64,000 nt of DNA from an uncultured Acidimicrobiales bacterium (GTDB taxonomy: Bacteria > Actinomycetota > Acidimicrobiia > Acidimicrobiales > SHLQ01): assembly GCA_937922235.1 (NCBI GenBank), contig CAKZVC010000005.1:1-64000 (forward strand), in the 5' to 3' direction. The notes below the pieces were generated by a model. It ran no database searches, was not told the origin of the DNA, and was given only the letters and a program-made list of their open reading frames with translations. Made by a program: the position numbers and the translations under genes. This document shows, piece after piece, positions 32,718 to 41,580 of this stretch. How positions within the stretch are numbered: position 1 is the stretch's first letter; each line of letters begins with the position of its first letter.

Positions 32718-33938
32718 CTACGAGGAGTAGCGGCCGGCTTCTACTCGGCGGGTTGTTCCGGCGATCTCTGCGGCACGCTGGTCGTTGGTGAGGCGCTCGC
32801 CGAGCTCATCAACTCGTAGGCCGTCTGTTGCGATGACCGGGTGGCCAGCTGCCGACATGCCGGCATAGCGAGCCGACAGGGCAACCTTCTTGCGGACCTG
32901 ATGCGGTTGCAGGTCGTCGTACTCGCGGGCGGTGATCTCGTCGCCGATGACGAGCGCTCCGGCATCAACCGCAGACTGTACGAGTGCTGTGCCAGCGAGT
33001 GAGCGAACCATGATGCCGTTGAAGCCCTCGTCTTCTCCCGTAGGCCCGCCGCCAGGCCATGCGTCTGCCGCAGCGACGTCGGCGCACTCGCCGAGCGCGT
33101 CCGGGCAGACAGTGCATCGGCTCTCGGTCTTCCAGCCGGCCTCGTCGTCCCACATCTCGTTATAGGTCAGTTCAAACGAACGTCCGTCGTGGGTCTCGAC
33201 CCGGGTTGGGCCGGGGTTGCCGTAGCCGCGGTATCGGAAGAGCGAGACCTCGGTTTCGTCGAGGCCCAGCTCGTCGATGACGTCGGCTGACTTCTCGAAG
33301 CGTGATTGACCTCCGCACACCATGGTGAGCCGGGCGACGACCAGATCATCGACTCGCTTGTCGGTGCGGGCGTAGGCGTGCACGGCACCAAGGTCGCACG
33401 GTTTTGCGATGATCGCGAACGGTTGGCCCCGGTCAAGGGCTTTGCCCAACCCAGCGAGGGGAGCGGTTGGGCCGTACCACGAACCAGCATTTGCCCGGAC
33501 CGACGCAGAAGTCTCGCTGATGACCCAGCGGCTCCGCATGGGAGCGGAAGGATCGGCTCCCACATGGAGGACAAATGCTGCTTGGCCGGAGTCGAGAAGA
33601 TGCATGCCGAGGGCGGTGAGTACCCCGCCGGTTGCGGCTTCGAAGCGAACGTCGGGATGCCCGGCCCAGGCGTACCGGATGTCGCCCACGCGGCCCCAGA
33701 CCGGATCGGCCGGAACGTCGAGATCGGACCGGGGGCTGGCCGTCGTGCCAGGGCATGCCGCCAAGATAGCGGTCTCCTCTTCGGGGCTGAATCCATCGAT
33801 TGGCGCTGGGCGCAGGCTGCCTGAGTCGGTGAGTCGCATGCTTACGCGCTGCTCGGTCACGGCCTCGCACAGGCCGCAGCCAATACACAGCCCGCTGGCA
33901 ACGATCTCGGCGACGCTCTCCGCAACTCGGGGTTCCAT
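32718..33938 (-). CDS. Coenzyme F420 hydrogenase/dehydrogenase beta-subunit (FrhB)-like iron-sulfur protein
   Basis: 406 residues. The N-terminus has C-I-G-C-G-L-C, a ferredoxin-like cysteine cluster, with a further cysteine in A-A-C-P-G at about residue 61. The central part is the FrhB domain: A-A-T-G-G-V-L-T-A-L-G near 103, K-P-C-D-L-G-A-V near 180, Y-R-G-Y-G-N-P-G and a C-T-V-C-P-D cluster near 273. FrhB-type proteins transfer electrons between F420 and iron-sulfur centres and also reduce other substrates. It begins 2 bases after aroK and should be co-translated with the shikimate genes. The physiological reaction is unknown. Confidence 0.85.
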   Translation of the reverse strand: MEPRVAESVAEIVASGLCIGCGLCEAVTEQRVSMRLTDSGSLRPAPIDGFSPEEETAILAACPGTTASPRSDLDVPADPVWGRVGDIRYAWAGHPDVRFEAATGGVLTALGMHLLDSGQAAFVLHVGADPSAPMRSRWVISETSASVRANAGSWYGPTAPLAGLGKALDRGQPFAIIAKPCDLGAVHAYARTDKRVDDLVVARLTMVCGGQSRFEKSADVIDELGLDETEVSLFRYRGYGNPGPTRVETHDGRSFELTYNEMWDDEAGWKTESRCTVCPDALGECADVAAADAWPGGGPTGEDEGFNGIMVRSLAGTALVQSAVDAGALVIGDEITAREYDDLQPHQVRKKVALSARYAGMSAAGHPVIATDGLRVDELGERLTNDQRAAEIAGTTRRVEAGRYSS

Positions 33939-33940
33939 GC

Positions 33941-34495
33941 CTACGTTTGGTCTTCCTGCAGTATGTCGAGAAGATGCTCGACGATCTGGTCGACGATCTT
34001 CTCGACTGGGCGATCGGTCGTCTCGATCTGGGTGAACCGGCCGTAGCCCTCAGCGCGCTCAGCTAGGAGGTCGATGATTCGTTGGCGGGGATCGTCGACG
34101 GTAAGGAGCGGGCGCTTCGATTTCTCCTCGTCCACAAGAAGGCGATCGATGAGCTCGTCTGGAGTCGCGCTCAAGCAGAAGATGTCGCCGGTCGTGTCGA
34201 GCGCGGCCGCATTACGGTCGTCGAGAAGCATCCGGCCGCCGGTGGCGATAACCAAGCCGGTTCGTTGGGCGAGCTCGGTCGCAACTTCGTGTTCGATGTC
34301 TCGAAATGCAGCTTCGCCCTGGGTTGCGAAGATCTCGGGGATCGATCCGTGTCGCGCTTCGATGAGCGCGTCGGTGTCGACGAAGTCAAAGCCAAGACGG
34401 TTCGCCAAGGCGTGCCCAACGGTCGACTTTCCGGTTCCCATGAAACCTGTGAGCACGATGTTTCCAAGCACAGTATTTGCGGCGGTGTTGCGCAC
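33941..34495 (-). CDS. aroK: Shikimate kinase
   Basis: 184 residues from GTG. It phosphorylates shikimate at the 3-hydroxyl in aromatic amino acid synthesis. The P-loop G-F-M-G-T-G-K-S-T spans 17-25, the shikimate-binding aspartate is D42 (in D-T-D), the arginine is R65 (A-F-R-D-I-E), and a lid arginine occurs in K-R-P-L-L. The usual G-G-G shikimate-contact motif reads G-G-R (86-88), which is odd. It lies 9 bases after aroQ and 2 bases before the F420-related gene. The pathway context leaves little doubt about the family. Confidence 0.9.
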   Translation of the reverse strand: MRNTAANTVLGNIVLTGFMGTGKSTVGHALANRLGFDFVDTDALIEARHGSIPEIFATQGEAAFRDIEHEVATELAQRTGLVIATGGRMLLDDRNAAALDTTGDIFCLSATPDELIDRLLVDEEKSKRPLLTVDDPRQRIIDLLAERAEGYGRFTQIETTDRPVEKIVDQIVEHLLDILQEDQT

Positions 34496-34504
34496 GCTGC
34501 GCCC

Positions 34505-34945
34505 TCAGGTGTTGAGGTGATCGATGAGTGCGTCGAATGCGAGCCGGTAGCTCGTCGCCCCGAACCCGGCTACCACCCCGAGACACACGCCAGCGAGCAC
34601 GGTGCGGTGGCGGAACTCTTCGCGGGCGTGCACATTCGATAGGTGCGTTTCGATCACCGGAAGTTCGCTCGCCGAGATCGCGTCACGAAGCGCGTAGCTG
34701 TAATGGGTGAATGCGCCGGGGTTGAACACCACGCCATCGACGGTTCCACGTCCGGCGTGCAGCCGGTTGATGAGCTCGCCCTCGATGTTCGACTGATAGT
34801 CCTCGATGGTGACGTCAACCGTCTCGGCGTGGGCCCGAATCGACGCGACGATGTCGTCGAGCGTCTGGGTTCCATAGACTTCGGTCTCTCGAGTTCCGAG
34901 AAGGTTGAGGTTGGGTCCGTTGAGGATCAGCACCGTGTGCGACAT
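34505..34945 (-). CDS. aroQ: 3-dehydroquinate dehydratase, type II
   Basis: 146 residues, the standard length of the type II enzyme that dehydrates 3-dehydroquinate. The opening N-G-P-N-L-N-L-L-G-T-R-E, the catalytic tyrosine in V-Y-G near residue 24, E-G-E-L-I-N near 55, N-P-G-A-F-T-H-Y-S near 75 and the final H-L-S-N-V-H-A-R-E-x-F-R are all present. It is followed by shikimate kinase; the preceding gene on the strand is the glutamate-synthase-like one, 27 bases away. Confidence 0.96.
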   Translation of the reverse strand: MSHTVLILNGPNLNLLGTRETEVYGTQTLDDIVASIRAHAETVDVTIEDYQSNIEGELINRLHAGRGTVDGVVFNPGAFTHYSYALRDAISASELPVIETHLSNVHAREEFRHRTVLAGVCLGVVAGFGATSYRLAFDALIDHLNT

Positions 34946-34972
34946 GGGTGACTTTCTACCACCTGGTGCCCA

Positions 34973-36433
34973 TTACCAGGAGGCGTCGTAGCCGTAGATC
35001 TCTCGAATCGGCTTCACGTGGTTGGCTTCAAGGCGAATCTCGACGTTTGCCGGGTCTACAAGGCTGGGATGTTCGACACCCATGGCGTTCGATAACCGGA
35101 CGAGCTCATGGCGAAGCTCGGCCACGTAGTTGGCCAGGCGAACGGACTTCAACGTTGGGTCGAGGCCCCGTGTGAGCCAACGATTCTGCGTGGCCACGCC
35201 AGTGGGGCAGTGGCCATCGTGGCATTTCTGGGCCTGGACGCAGCCGATCGCGATCATGGCCTCGCGGGCAACGCCGATGCCGTCGACCCCCATCGCCATC
35301 GCGACCATGGCCTCAGTCGGCAATCCGAGGCGGCCAGCGCCCAAGAAGACGATTCGCTCGTGCAGCCCTTGTTCGGCGAACGCCCGATAGACCTCGGCGA
35401 ATCCCTGACGGAACGGCAGGGCCACGTGGTCGCTGAAGGGGAGTGGGGCTGCGCCCGTGCCGCCTTCGCCACCATCGACACTAATAAAGTCGGGGCCCCT
35501 GCCCGTATCGGCCATGTGCGCTGAGAGCTCAGTCCAGAACGCTTGCTGTCCAATGGCCGACTTGATGCCCACGGGAACGCCGCTGGCAGTAGCGATCTCT
35601 TCGACGAAATCGACCATCGAAGCCACGTCATAGAACGACCGGTGGCGGCTTGGGCTCTTCACGGTCACGCCCACCTCAACGCCGCGCGCCTCGGCGATTT
35701 CGGGGGTGACCTTGCTTCCGGGGAGAACGCCACCCAAGCCAGGTTTCGCTCCCTGGCTGAGCTTGATCTCGATCGCACGGACGTTTGCACCATCCATCGA
35801 CTCGAGCATGCGATCCATCGAGAACGTACCGTCGGGGTTGCGGGCGCCGAAGTAGCCCGTGCCGAGTTGGTAGATCAACTCGCCACCGTGACGGTGGTGC
35901 TTGCTGATACCGCCCTCGCCGGTGTTGTGCATGCTGCCCGAGATATCGCATCCCTTGTTCAGCGACTCGATCGCCGGAGCCGAGAGTGAGCCGAAGCTCA
36001 TCGCCGAGACGTAGACCGCCGACTCGGGTTGGAACGCCTTCGCCCGATTGTGGCTCTCGCCCATGACCTTGCGCATGTTGAGCTTGTCGGCGTCCTCTTC
36101 GGGCGGTGGGTCGTGCGGGAACGCGGCATGGCGAAACAACACGTAGCCAGGTTCGTTGAGGTCGTTGTCCGTGCCGAAGCCGAAGTAGGCGTTCTGCTTC
36201 TTTGCCGACGCGTAAATGAAACGCCGCGAGTCACGACTGAAGGGAAGCTCCTCGTCGTTGTTTGCAACGATGTATTGACGAAGTTCAGGCCCAATCTTCT
36301 CAATGAGGTAGCGGAGATGGCCGATCACTGGGAAGTTCCGCAGGATCGCATGCTTCTTCTGAAAGACGTCGTGAATGGCAACGCCAAAGATGATGACGAG
36401 CAAGACAACGAGGGACCACAACCACCACGGCAT
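34973..36433 (-). CDS. FMN-binding glutamate synthase domain protein, membrane-anchored
   Basis: 486 residues. A single N-terminal membrane helix (about 3-22) is followed by the central FMN/Fe-S domain of glutamate synthase in stand-alone form. Typical segments are Y-V-S-A-M-S-F-G-S-L-S near 142, H-N-T-G-E-G-G-I-S-K-H-H near 169, E-I-K-L-S-Q-G-A-K-P-G near 221, V-D-G-G-E-G-G-T-G-A-A near 321 and the cysteine cluster C-V-Q-A-Q-K-C-H-D-G-H-C-P-T-G near 403. The glutaminase domain is missing, so it may not make glutamate itself. It heads an operon with aroQ, aroK and the FrhB-like gene. Confidence 0.88.
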   Translation of the reverse strand: MPWWLWSLVVLLVIIFGVAIHDVFQKKHAILRNFPVIGHLRYLIEKIGPELRQYIVANNDEELPFSRDSRRFIYASAKKQNAYFGFGTDNDLNEPGYVLFRHAAFPHDPPPEEDADKLNMRKVMGESHNRAKAFQPESAVYVSAMSFGSLSAPAIESLNKGCDISGSMHNTGEGGISKHHRHGGELIYQLGTGYFGARNPDGTFSMDRMLESMDGANVRAIEIKLSQGAKPGLGGVLPGSKVTPEIAEARGVEVGVTVKSPSRHRSFYDVASMVDFVEEIATASGVPVGIKSAIGQQAFWTELSAHMADTGRGPDFISVDGGEGGTGAAPLPFSDHVALPFRQGFAEVYRAFAEQGLHERIVFLGAGRLGLPTEAMVAMAMGVDGIGVAREAMIAIGCVQAQKCHDGHCPTGVATQNRWLTRGLDPTLKSVRLANYVAELRHELVRLSNAMGVEHPSLVDPANVEIRLEANHVKPIREIYGYDASW

Positions 36434-36456
36434 AGAAAGATCGTAGGCTCAACACA

Positions 36457-37869
36457 ATGCCTCCCACCACACCGCCCGCGACCACGCCGTCTCCCGCCTC
36501 GCCGTCTGCCAGTGCGTCCTCGGAAGATATGTCCGAGCTACTCCGTCTTGCTGAGCGCGTTGTGGAGCAAGCCAAGCCGAACGAGCAAGTCGAAGCGTTT
36601 GTTTCGCGCGGGTCATCGACCGAAGTAAAGGCCTTTGGTGGGGAAGTTGAATCGTTCACGTCGGCGACGTCGGCAGGAATCGGTATCCGAGTCATCCAAG
36701 ATGGCCGAGTCGGGTTTGCCCACGCGGGGAGCCTCGATGAGGACGTCATGTCCGAAACGCTCGCTGAAGCCCGCGACAACCGGGCGTTTGCTGAGCCCGA
36801 CGAATGGGTGGCGCTAAGTGAGCCCGACGGCGGCACGCCTATCGTCCACGATCACTGGGATGACGCCGTCGCCACGATGCCCACCGCCGACAAGGTGCAG
36901 ATGGCGATCGATCTTGAAGCTGCGGTTCTGGCTGCTGATCCCCGCGTCACGGGCGTTCGTGTCTCGATGTACTCAGATGGATCTGGTGAAATGGCGCTCG
37001 CCACGAGCACGGGAGTGCGAGCCGCCGACCGTGGCACCGGAGCGCACATTTCGGTTGCTCCTATGGCCAAAGACGGTGACGACACCAAGATCGCCTCGGG
37101 ATACGACGTCAACTTCGGCCCATCGAACTTGTCGATCGGCAAGGCCTGCGACGACGCGGTATACCGAGTTACTCGTCTGCTGGGAGCAACGCAACCAAAG
37201 TCGGAAAAGTTGACGATCGTGCTCGAACCGCGCATGGCGGCGAGCTTGGTTGGCATCCTCGTTGGCATGCTCAGCGGTGAACGGATGATCAAGGGTCGAA
37301 CGCCGTTCCTCGACCGAGTCGGCGACATCATAGCGTCGCCATTGCTGTCGATTACCGACGATCCAACAGATGCCCGTTCGTTTGGGGCGACGTCGGTGGA
37401 TTCGGAAGGGCAAACCTGTCGTCCGCTCGAACTGGTCAAAAACGGAGTGTTGGGCGGGTTTATGCACAACACCTACACCGGCCGGCGCAGTGGCGAAGGA
37501 ACCACCGCCAATGGAGTTCGCGGTTACCGCTCCACCCCGGGCGTTGGTGCCCACGCCATTGTTGTGACCCCTGGGCAGGGAAGCCTCGATGACATTGTGG
37601 CCTCGGTCGACAATGGCCTGCTCGTTACGTCGATGACCGGCATGCATTCGGGTGTCAATGCAATCAGCGGCGATTTCTCGGTTGGGGCCGAAGGGCTCAT
37701 GATTCGCAACGGTGTTTTGGCGGAACCTATTCGTGAAGCGACGATTGCGAGCACGATGCAGAAGATGCTTACCGACATCATTGCGGTTGGAGCAGATACC
37801 GAATGGCAACCCGGTGGATCAGGGCCTGTCTCCCTTGCGGTCGCCGACGTTTCGATGAGCGGCGCCTGA
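36457..37869 (+). CDS. TldD/PmbA (TldE) family protein
   Basis: 470 residues. A low-complexity start rich in P, T and S (about 25 residues) precedes the PmbA/TldE fold: E-S-F-T-S-A-T-S-A-G-I-G-I-R-V near 67, a central barrel segment, and M-T-G-M-H-S-G-V-N-A-I-S-G-D-F-S near 392, which is the family's conserved C-terminal motif. TldD/TldE pairs cleave peptides; the zinc-binding H-E-x3-H of TldD is not seen, as expected for the TldE partner, and no TldD gene lies in the window. Its stop overlaps the uppP start by one base. An ATG at residue 25 is an alternative start. Confidence 0.85.
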   Translation: MPPTTPPATTPSPASPSASASSEDMSELLRLAERVVEQAKPNEQVEAFVSRGSSTEVKAFGGEVESFTSATSAGIGIRVIQDGRVGFAHAGSLDEDVMSETLAEARDNRAFAEPDEWVALSEPDGGTPIVHDHWDDAVATMPTADKVQMAIDLEAAVLAADPRVTGVRVSMYSDGSGEMALATSTGVRAADRGTGAHISVAPMAKDGDDTKIASGYDVNFGPSNLSIGKACDDAVYRVTRLLGATQPKSEKLTIVLEPRMAASLVGILVGMLSGERMIKGRTPFLDRVGDIIASPLLSITDDPTDARSFGATSVDSEGQTCRPLELVKNGVLGGFMHNTYTGRRSGEGTTANGVRGYRSTPGVGAHAIVVTPGQGSLDDIVASVDNGLLVTSMTGMHSGVNAISGDFSVGAEGLMIRNGVLAEPIREATIASTMQKMLTDIIAVGADTEWQPGGSGPVSLAVADVSMSGA

Positions 37870-38834
37870 TGAACACTCGAACGAACCTGCTCTTTTTCGC
37901 GTTCTCTCGGCGCCTCTTCGCGGTGCCAGCCCTGGCGACGTTCATCTGGTTTCTCGCCACCACTCCTGCGGCCGCGAGCGTGGTGCAGGAGAACGGAACA
38001 GTCGAGCTCACGATTCTCCAGGCGATCATCCTCGGCTTGGTCGAGGGTCTCACCGAGTACCTCCCGGTTTCGTCCACGGGCCATTTGCTCGTGACTAACG
38101 AGCTGCTTGGGCTCAACGAATCGCCCGAGAGCGAAGCAGCCATCAACACCTACGCCATCTGTATCCAGCTCGGCGCAATCATTGCGGTGTTCTTCCTCTA
38201 CCAGGAACGCATTCGCCAGATGATCGACGGGCTGCTTGGGCGTAGCGAAGAAGGACGCAAAGTCTTGATCGCCGTCCTGATCGCCTTTGGCATTACCGCC
38301 GTTATCGGCCTCACCATCGGCGAAACCATCAAGGAACAGCTCTTCGGTGTCCCACCGATTGCCGGCGCATGGATTGTTGGCGGTCTGGTCATCCTCGGCC
38401 TCAGCCGCACCGGATGGTTCGACAAGACCACCAAGGAACTGCACCAGCTCACCTGGCAGAACGCCATCGTTATTGGCCTTATCCAGGCTATTGCGATGTG
38501 GCCTGGCGTAAGCCGGTCGATGATCACCATTATCGGCGCTGTGCTTGTTGGACTGTCGCTGCGCGCGGCGGTCGAGTTCAGTTTCTTGCTCGGCCTCATC
38601 ACGTTGTCGGCCGCAACTGCCTACGAAGCGCTCGATGGTGGTGCCGAGCTCATCGATACGTTTGGTGTGACTACCCCGCTGATCGGCCTCGTCGTTGCGT
38701 TCGTTGCAGCGATTGCGTCGGTCAAGTGGATGGTCACCTGGCTGAACGACAAGGGCTTTGAAGTCTTTGGTTGGTATCGAATAGCTGTTGGCATTCTCGC
38801 CTTCATCCTGCTCGGTACGAACGTCATCAGCTAG
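37869..38834 (+). CDS. uppP: Undecaprenyl-diphosphatase UppP (BacA family)
   Basis: 321 residues, integral membrane. It removes a phosphate from undecaprenyl diphosphate to recycle the cell-wall lipid carrier. The active-site motif E-G-L-T-E-Y-L-P-V-S-S-T-G-H spans 59-72 and the second motif P-G-V-S-R-S-M occurs near residue 215, with eight membrane helices overall. Compared with the roughly 270-residue enzyme of enterobacteria it has about 45 extra N-terminal residues, including a signal-like hydrophobic segment ending A-A-A-S. The ATG overlaps the stop of the TldE gene (TGATG). Confidence 0.95.
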   Translation: MNTRTNLLFFAFSRRLFAVPALATFIWFLATTPAAASVVQENGTVELTILQAIILGLVEGLTEYLPVSSTGHLLVTNELLGLNESPESEAAINTYAICIQLGAIIAVFFLYQERIRQMIDGLLGRSEEGRKVLIAVLIAFGITAVIGLTIGETIKEQLFGVPPIAGAWIVGGLVILGLSRTGWFDKTTKELHQLTWQNAIVIGLIQAIAMWPGVSRSMITIIGAVLVGLSLRAAVEFSFLLGLITLSAATAYEALDGGAELIDTFGVTTPLIGLVVAFVAAIASVKWMVTWLNDKGFEVFGWYRIAVGILAFILLGTNVIS

Positions 38835-38901
38835 CACCACGCCACGGCTGAGGGCCGTCGTACCTAGTCAGCGAGCCCTTGTGGCGGTCGATTACTAGAG
38901 A

Positions 38902-40425
38902 ATGTCGTCGGTCGAGCCAGATGAGCACACTCCGTGGGCCCAGCAGACCCCTACACCTGTTGGTCCCCCGGTATCTCCGACATCGCCGACCCCGCCACCG
39001 CCACGTGGACCGCACGTCGGCTATGCGGCGCCAGCCAGCTACACAACCGCGGCGCCTGACCTGGACGCTGAGCCTGATGCCGACCCTCGCGTTGCCTCGT
39101 TCGGGCAGCGCCTCGTTCTCGTCGCCTTGGCCACGCTCCTCGCCGTCACGGTGTTGGGCGTTCTCCGAGGTTCGTTCAACCGGTCGTGGGACCCAGTCCT
39201 CGAACCATACGTTGCCTACGTCGAAGCGGAGCGTGGGCTCAGCTTCACCAAACCTGTCGACGTGCGCTGGGCCGACATCGCCGCTGAAGTTCGCGGTAAC
39301 GCCCCGGAAGAGACGCTCGACGCCGCCGACGATCCGTGGGCCCAAACGTATGCGTTGCTCGGTTTGGTCGACCCCAACCCCGAGGTCAGCAACGAAGAGT
39401 CATTGACCGAGACGCTGTCGGAGAACGCCGGGGCGTTCTACGACCGTCCAACCGAGACGATCGTCCTACCGGAGGGCGCAAACGAAATCGAACTCAGCGT
39501 CACGATCGTTCACGAGCTGACGCACGCGCTGCAAGACCAGAACGGCATGCTTGGGGGCAGCAAGGCGTTCGAGTCGCCGGACGATTTTGCCTCGCGCCGG
39601 GTCCTCATCGAAGGCGACGCCGAGCGCATTGCGGTCGCCTGGTATTGGGACCAGCCCGAGGCTTTCCGCGACCAGTATCTCGAGGCGATTGGTGCTGACC
39701 CCGATGCCCGTCCCGAGGACCCGGGCGACAACTTCCTCTTCGCTACCTTCCTCTCGTCTTATGAAATCGGTCTGCCAATGGTGGAAACGATCATCGAAAC
39801 AGAGGGGCAGGCCGGCCTCGACGAGCTCCTCCGGTCGAAGAACACGGGAACGACCGAGCGGCTCATCGATCCGTTCGGTGATGTCCGCCAACCCGAAGTT
39901 GATGCGATCGCAGAGATGACCCTGCCCGATGGCGCTGATGGTGTTATTGGCGACCTCGGACCGCTCACCCTGTTCCAGGCCCTCGCTCCGACGATCGGCA
40001 CCGCCGAAACATTCGATGCGCTCATTGGCTACGACAACGACGCATTCGCGATGTTCGAACGGGACGGCACGACGTGCGCCCGGTTGTCAATCTTCTTTGA
40101 GAGTCGTAGCGAGGGGACCGAGTTCATCGACATTCTCAATGCCGCTGATGTTCCGGGGGACCGTGCGCTCGCAAGCACCGAGGTGATCTTCGACGTATGT
40201 GAGCCGATTGGGTCTCCCGAGTTTCAACGCGTCGGAACCATCGTGCCAATAGTTGTTGTCCAGGAAGCTGCTCGCGACCACGTGAACGACGGCGTTCCCC
40301 TTGAGAAGGCTCGCTGCGCAGCTATTGCTCAGGCATCAACAATCCCAGCCGACCAGCCAGCGACCGAGTTCGTTGGACGGGCTCAGCTAAGCGAACAACG
40401 GGCCCAGTTCCTCGCCGATTGTTAA
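38902..40425 (+). CDS. Membrane-anchored zinc metallopeptidase (gluzincin-like)
   Basis: 507 residues. A cytoplasmic proline-rich start (about 1-65) leads to one membrane helix (about 69-89), so the catalytic part faces outward. The zinc motif is H204-E-L-T-H208, followed by A-L-Q-D-Q, and a candidate third ligand lies in E237-G-D-A-E241, the spacing of the gluzincin group. Four or five cysteines in the last third may form disulfides. The exact peptidase family is not recognised. It is 67 bases downstream of uppP, compatible with an envelope-related role. Confidence 0.75.
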   Translation: MSSVEPDEHTPWAQQTPTPVGPPVSPTSPTPPPPRGPHVGYAAPASYTTAAPDLDAEPDADPRVASFGQRLVLVALATLLAVTVLGVLRGSFNRSWDPVLEPYVAYVEAERGLSFTKPVDVRWADIAAEVRGNAPEETLDAADDPWAQTYALLGLVDPNPEVSNEESLTETLSENAGAFYDRPTETIVLPEGANEIELSVTIVHELTHALQDQNGMLGGSKAFESPDDFASRRVLIEGDAERIAVAWYWDQPEAFRDQYLEAIGADPDARPEDPGDNFLFATFLSSYEIGLPMVETIIETEGQAGLDELLRSKNTGTTERLIDPFGDVRQPEVDAIAEMTLPDGADGVIGDLGPLTLFQALAPTIGTAETFDALIGYDNDAFAMFERDGTTCARLSIFFESRSEGTEFIDILNAADVPGDRALASTEVIFDVCEPIGSPEFQRVGTIVPIVVVQEAARDHVNDGVPLEKARCAAIAQASTIPADQPATEFVGRAQLSEQRAQFLADC

Positions 40426-40488
40426 TCGCGGGTACGTTCGTAGCAACGACTTCCCCTCGTTGACTCTCAATACTCATGAGGATGTGTC

Positions 40489-41139
40489 GTGACGATTCTT
40501 CGTCAACCTTGGCGCTGGCTGCCGTTCAGCACCCGGCTTACATTGGCGCGGCTACGCAGCCGACTTAGCCACTACCGACTGCTCCGACGATCGATGATCA
40601 TCGGCGGGATTGCGTTGACAGCGGTGATACTCGTGGGCGCTCGAGCGCAGGCTGGAGCCGCCCGAACAACGTGGGGAGACACTGTCGAGGTACTTGTCGC
40701 CGCCGAAGCGGTCGGGTCGGGCGAGCCGCTCATCGGGCGGACCGAGCTGGTGTCACGACCCGCCGCGTTCGTGCCCGGCGATGTTGTTCGTCACGTTCTC
40801 GATGATGCCGAGCACGCGGCCCGCTCGCTCGAACCAGGGGAGGTCATCACTGCTCGGGACCTTGCCGGATCGGGTCATGCGGTTCGCCTCGCCGACGGTC
40901 AACGAGCCGTGAGCTTGCCGCTCGGCCCGGGTATCCCATCGCTGAATGTTGGCGATCGGGTCGAGCTCTACGTGGTCTTCGACAGCTTTGGTGATCGCGT
41001 TGACGACCCTGAGCGAATCGACGCTGCTGTGGTGGTTGAGCTCGGCGAGCGCGATGTCACGCTCGCAGTAGACAAGGCCGACGTAGCCATGCTTGCTCGC
41101 GCATCGACCTCAGGCGAGGTGATTGTCGCTCGGCGTTAG
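40489..41139 (+). CDS. SAF-domain protein (CpaB/flagella basal-body P-ring-like)
   Basis: 216 residues from a GTG with GAGGA about six bases upstream. A membrane helix (about 33-50) is preceded by a very basic start. The outer part has the SAF/antifreeze-like fold: V-L-V-A-A-E-A-V-G-S-G-E-P-L, a turn, R-S-L-E-P-G-E-V-I-T-A-R-D-L, and A-V-S-L-P-L-G-P-G-I-P-S-L-N-V-G-D-R-V-E-L, which is the CpaB pattern. CpaB assembles Flp/tight-adherence pili; no other pilus gene is near, so the role is open. It shares a four-base stop with fmdB. Confidence 0.8.
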   Translation: MTILRQPWRWLPFSTRLTLARLRSRLSHYRLLRRSMIIGGIALTAVILVGARAQAGAARTTWGDTVEVLVAAEAVGSGEPLIGRTELVSRPAAFVPGDVVRHVLDDAEHAARSLEPGEVITARDLAGSGHAVRLADGQRAVSLPLGPGIPSLNVGDRVELYVVFDSFGDRVDDPERIDAAVVVELGERDVTLAVDKADVAMLARASTSGEVIVARR

Positions 41140-41477
41140 TCGCTCGAAGAAGACGAAGACGACGAAGACGACGATGAGGAGGACGAAGACCCTGACGAGT
41201 CACTCGACGAGCTGCTCTTCGACGCGTCGGACTTCGAGTCTGACGAACTGGATGAGCTACTCGAGCTCGATCCGGTTGACGCGCTCTTCTTGCCATGATC
41301 GTTCTTGTAGAAGCCACTGCCCTTGAAGGTGATACCGACGGCGCCGAACACCTTGGAGATGTTCTTCTTCGAGCGGGTTCCGCAGCTCGGGCATTTCGGG
41401 GTCGAGTCATCGGAGAAGGACTGGACCTTCTCGAACTCTTCTCCACACTGCTTGCAGCGGTATTGGTAGGTAGGCAT
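41136..41477 (-). CDS. FmdB-family zinc ribbon protein with serine-rich tail
   Basis: 113 residues. The first 60 form the FmdB/CxxC zinc ribbon: M-P-T-Y-Q-Y-R-C8-K-Q-C11 and C29-P-S-C32, then V-F-G-A-V-G-I-T-F-K-G-S-G-F-Y-K-N-D. From about residue 65 the protein is nearly all serine with some aspartate and lysine. The serines use all six codons, so the tail is kept at the protein level and is not DNA slippage. The ATG at 41477 begins the ribbon exactly. Function of this common family is unclear, perhaps regulatory. Confidence 0.88.
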   Translation of the reverse strand: MPTYQYRCKQCGEEFEKVQSFSDDSTPKCPSCGTRSKKNISKVFGAVGITFKGSGFYKNDHGKKSASTGSSSSSSSSSSDSKSDASKSSSSSDSSGSSSSSSSSSSSSSSSSD

Positions 41478-41580
41478 GTCTTCTCCGGGCGATACCAACG
41501 GGCGACTGAAAGTATTAGGCCGTATCCGCTCAACAACAACCTGTGCTGTTGTGTTCCCATTTCTGCCGTAACATGACGAG

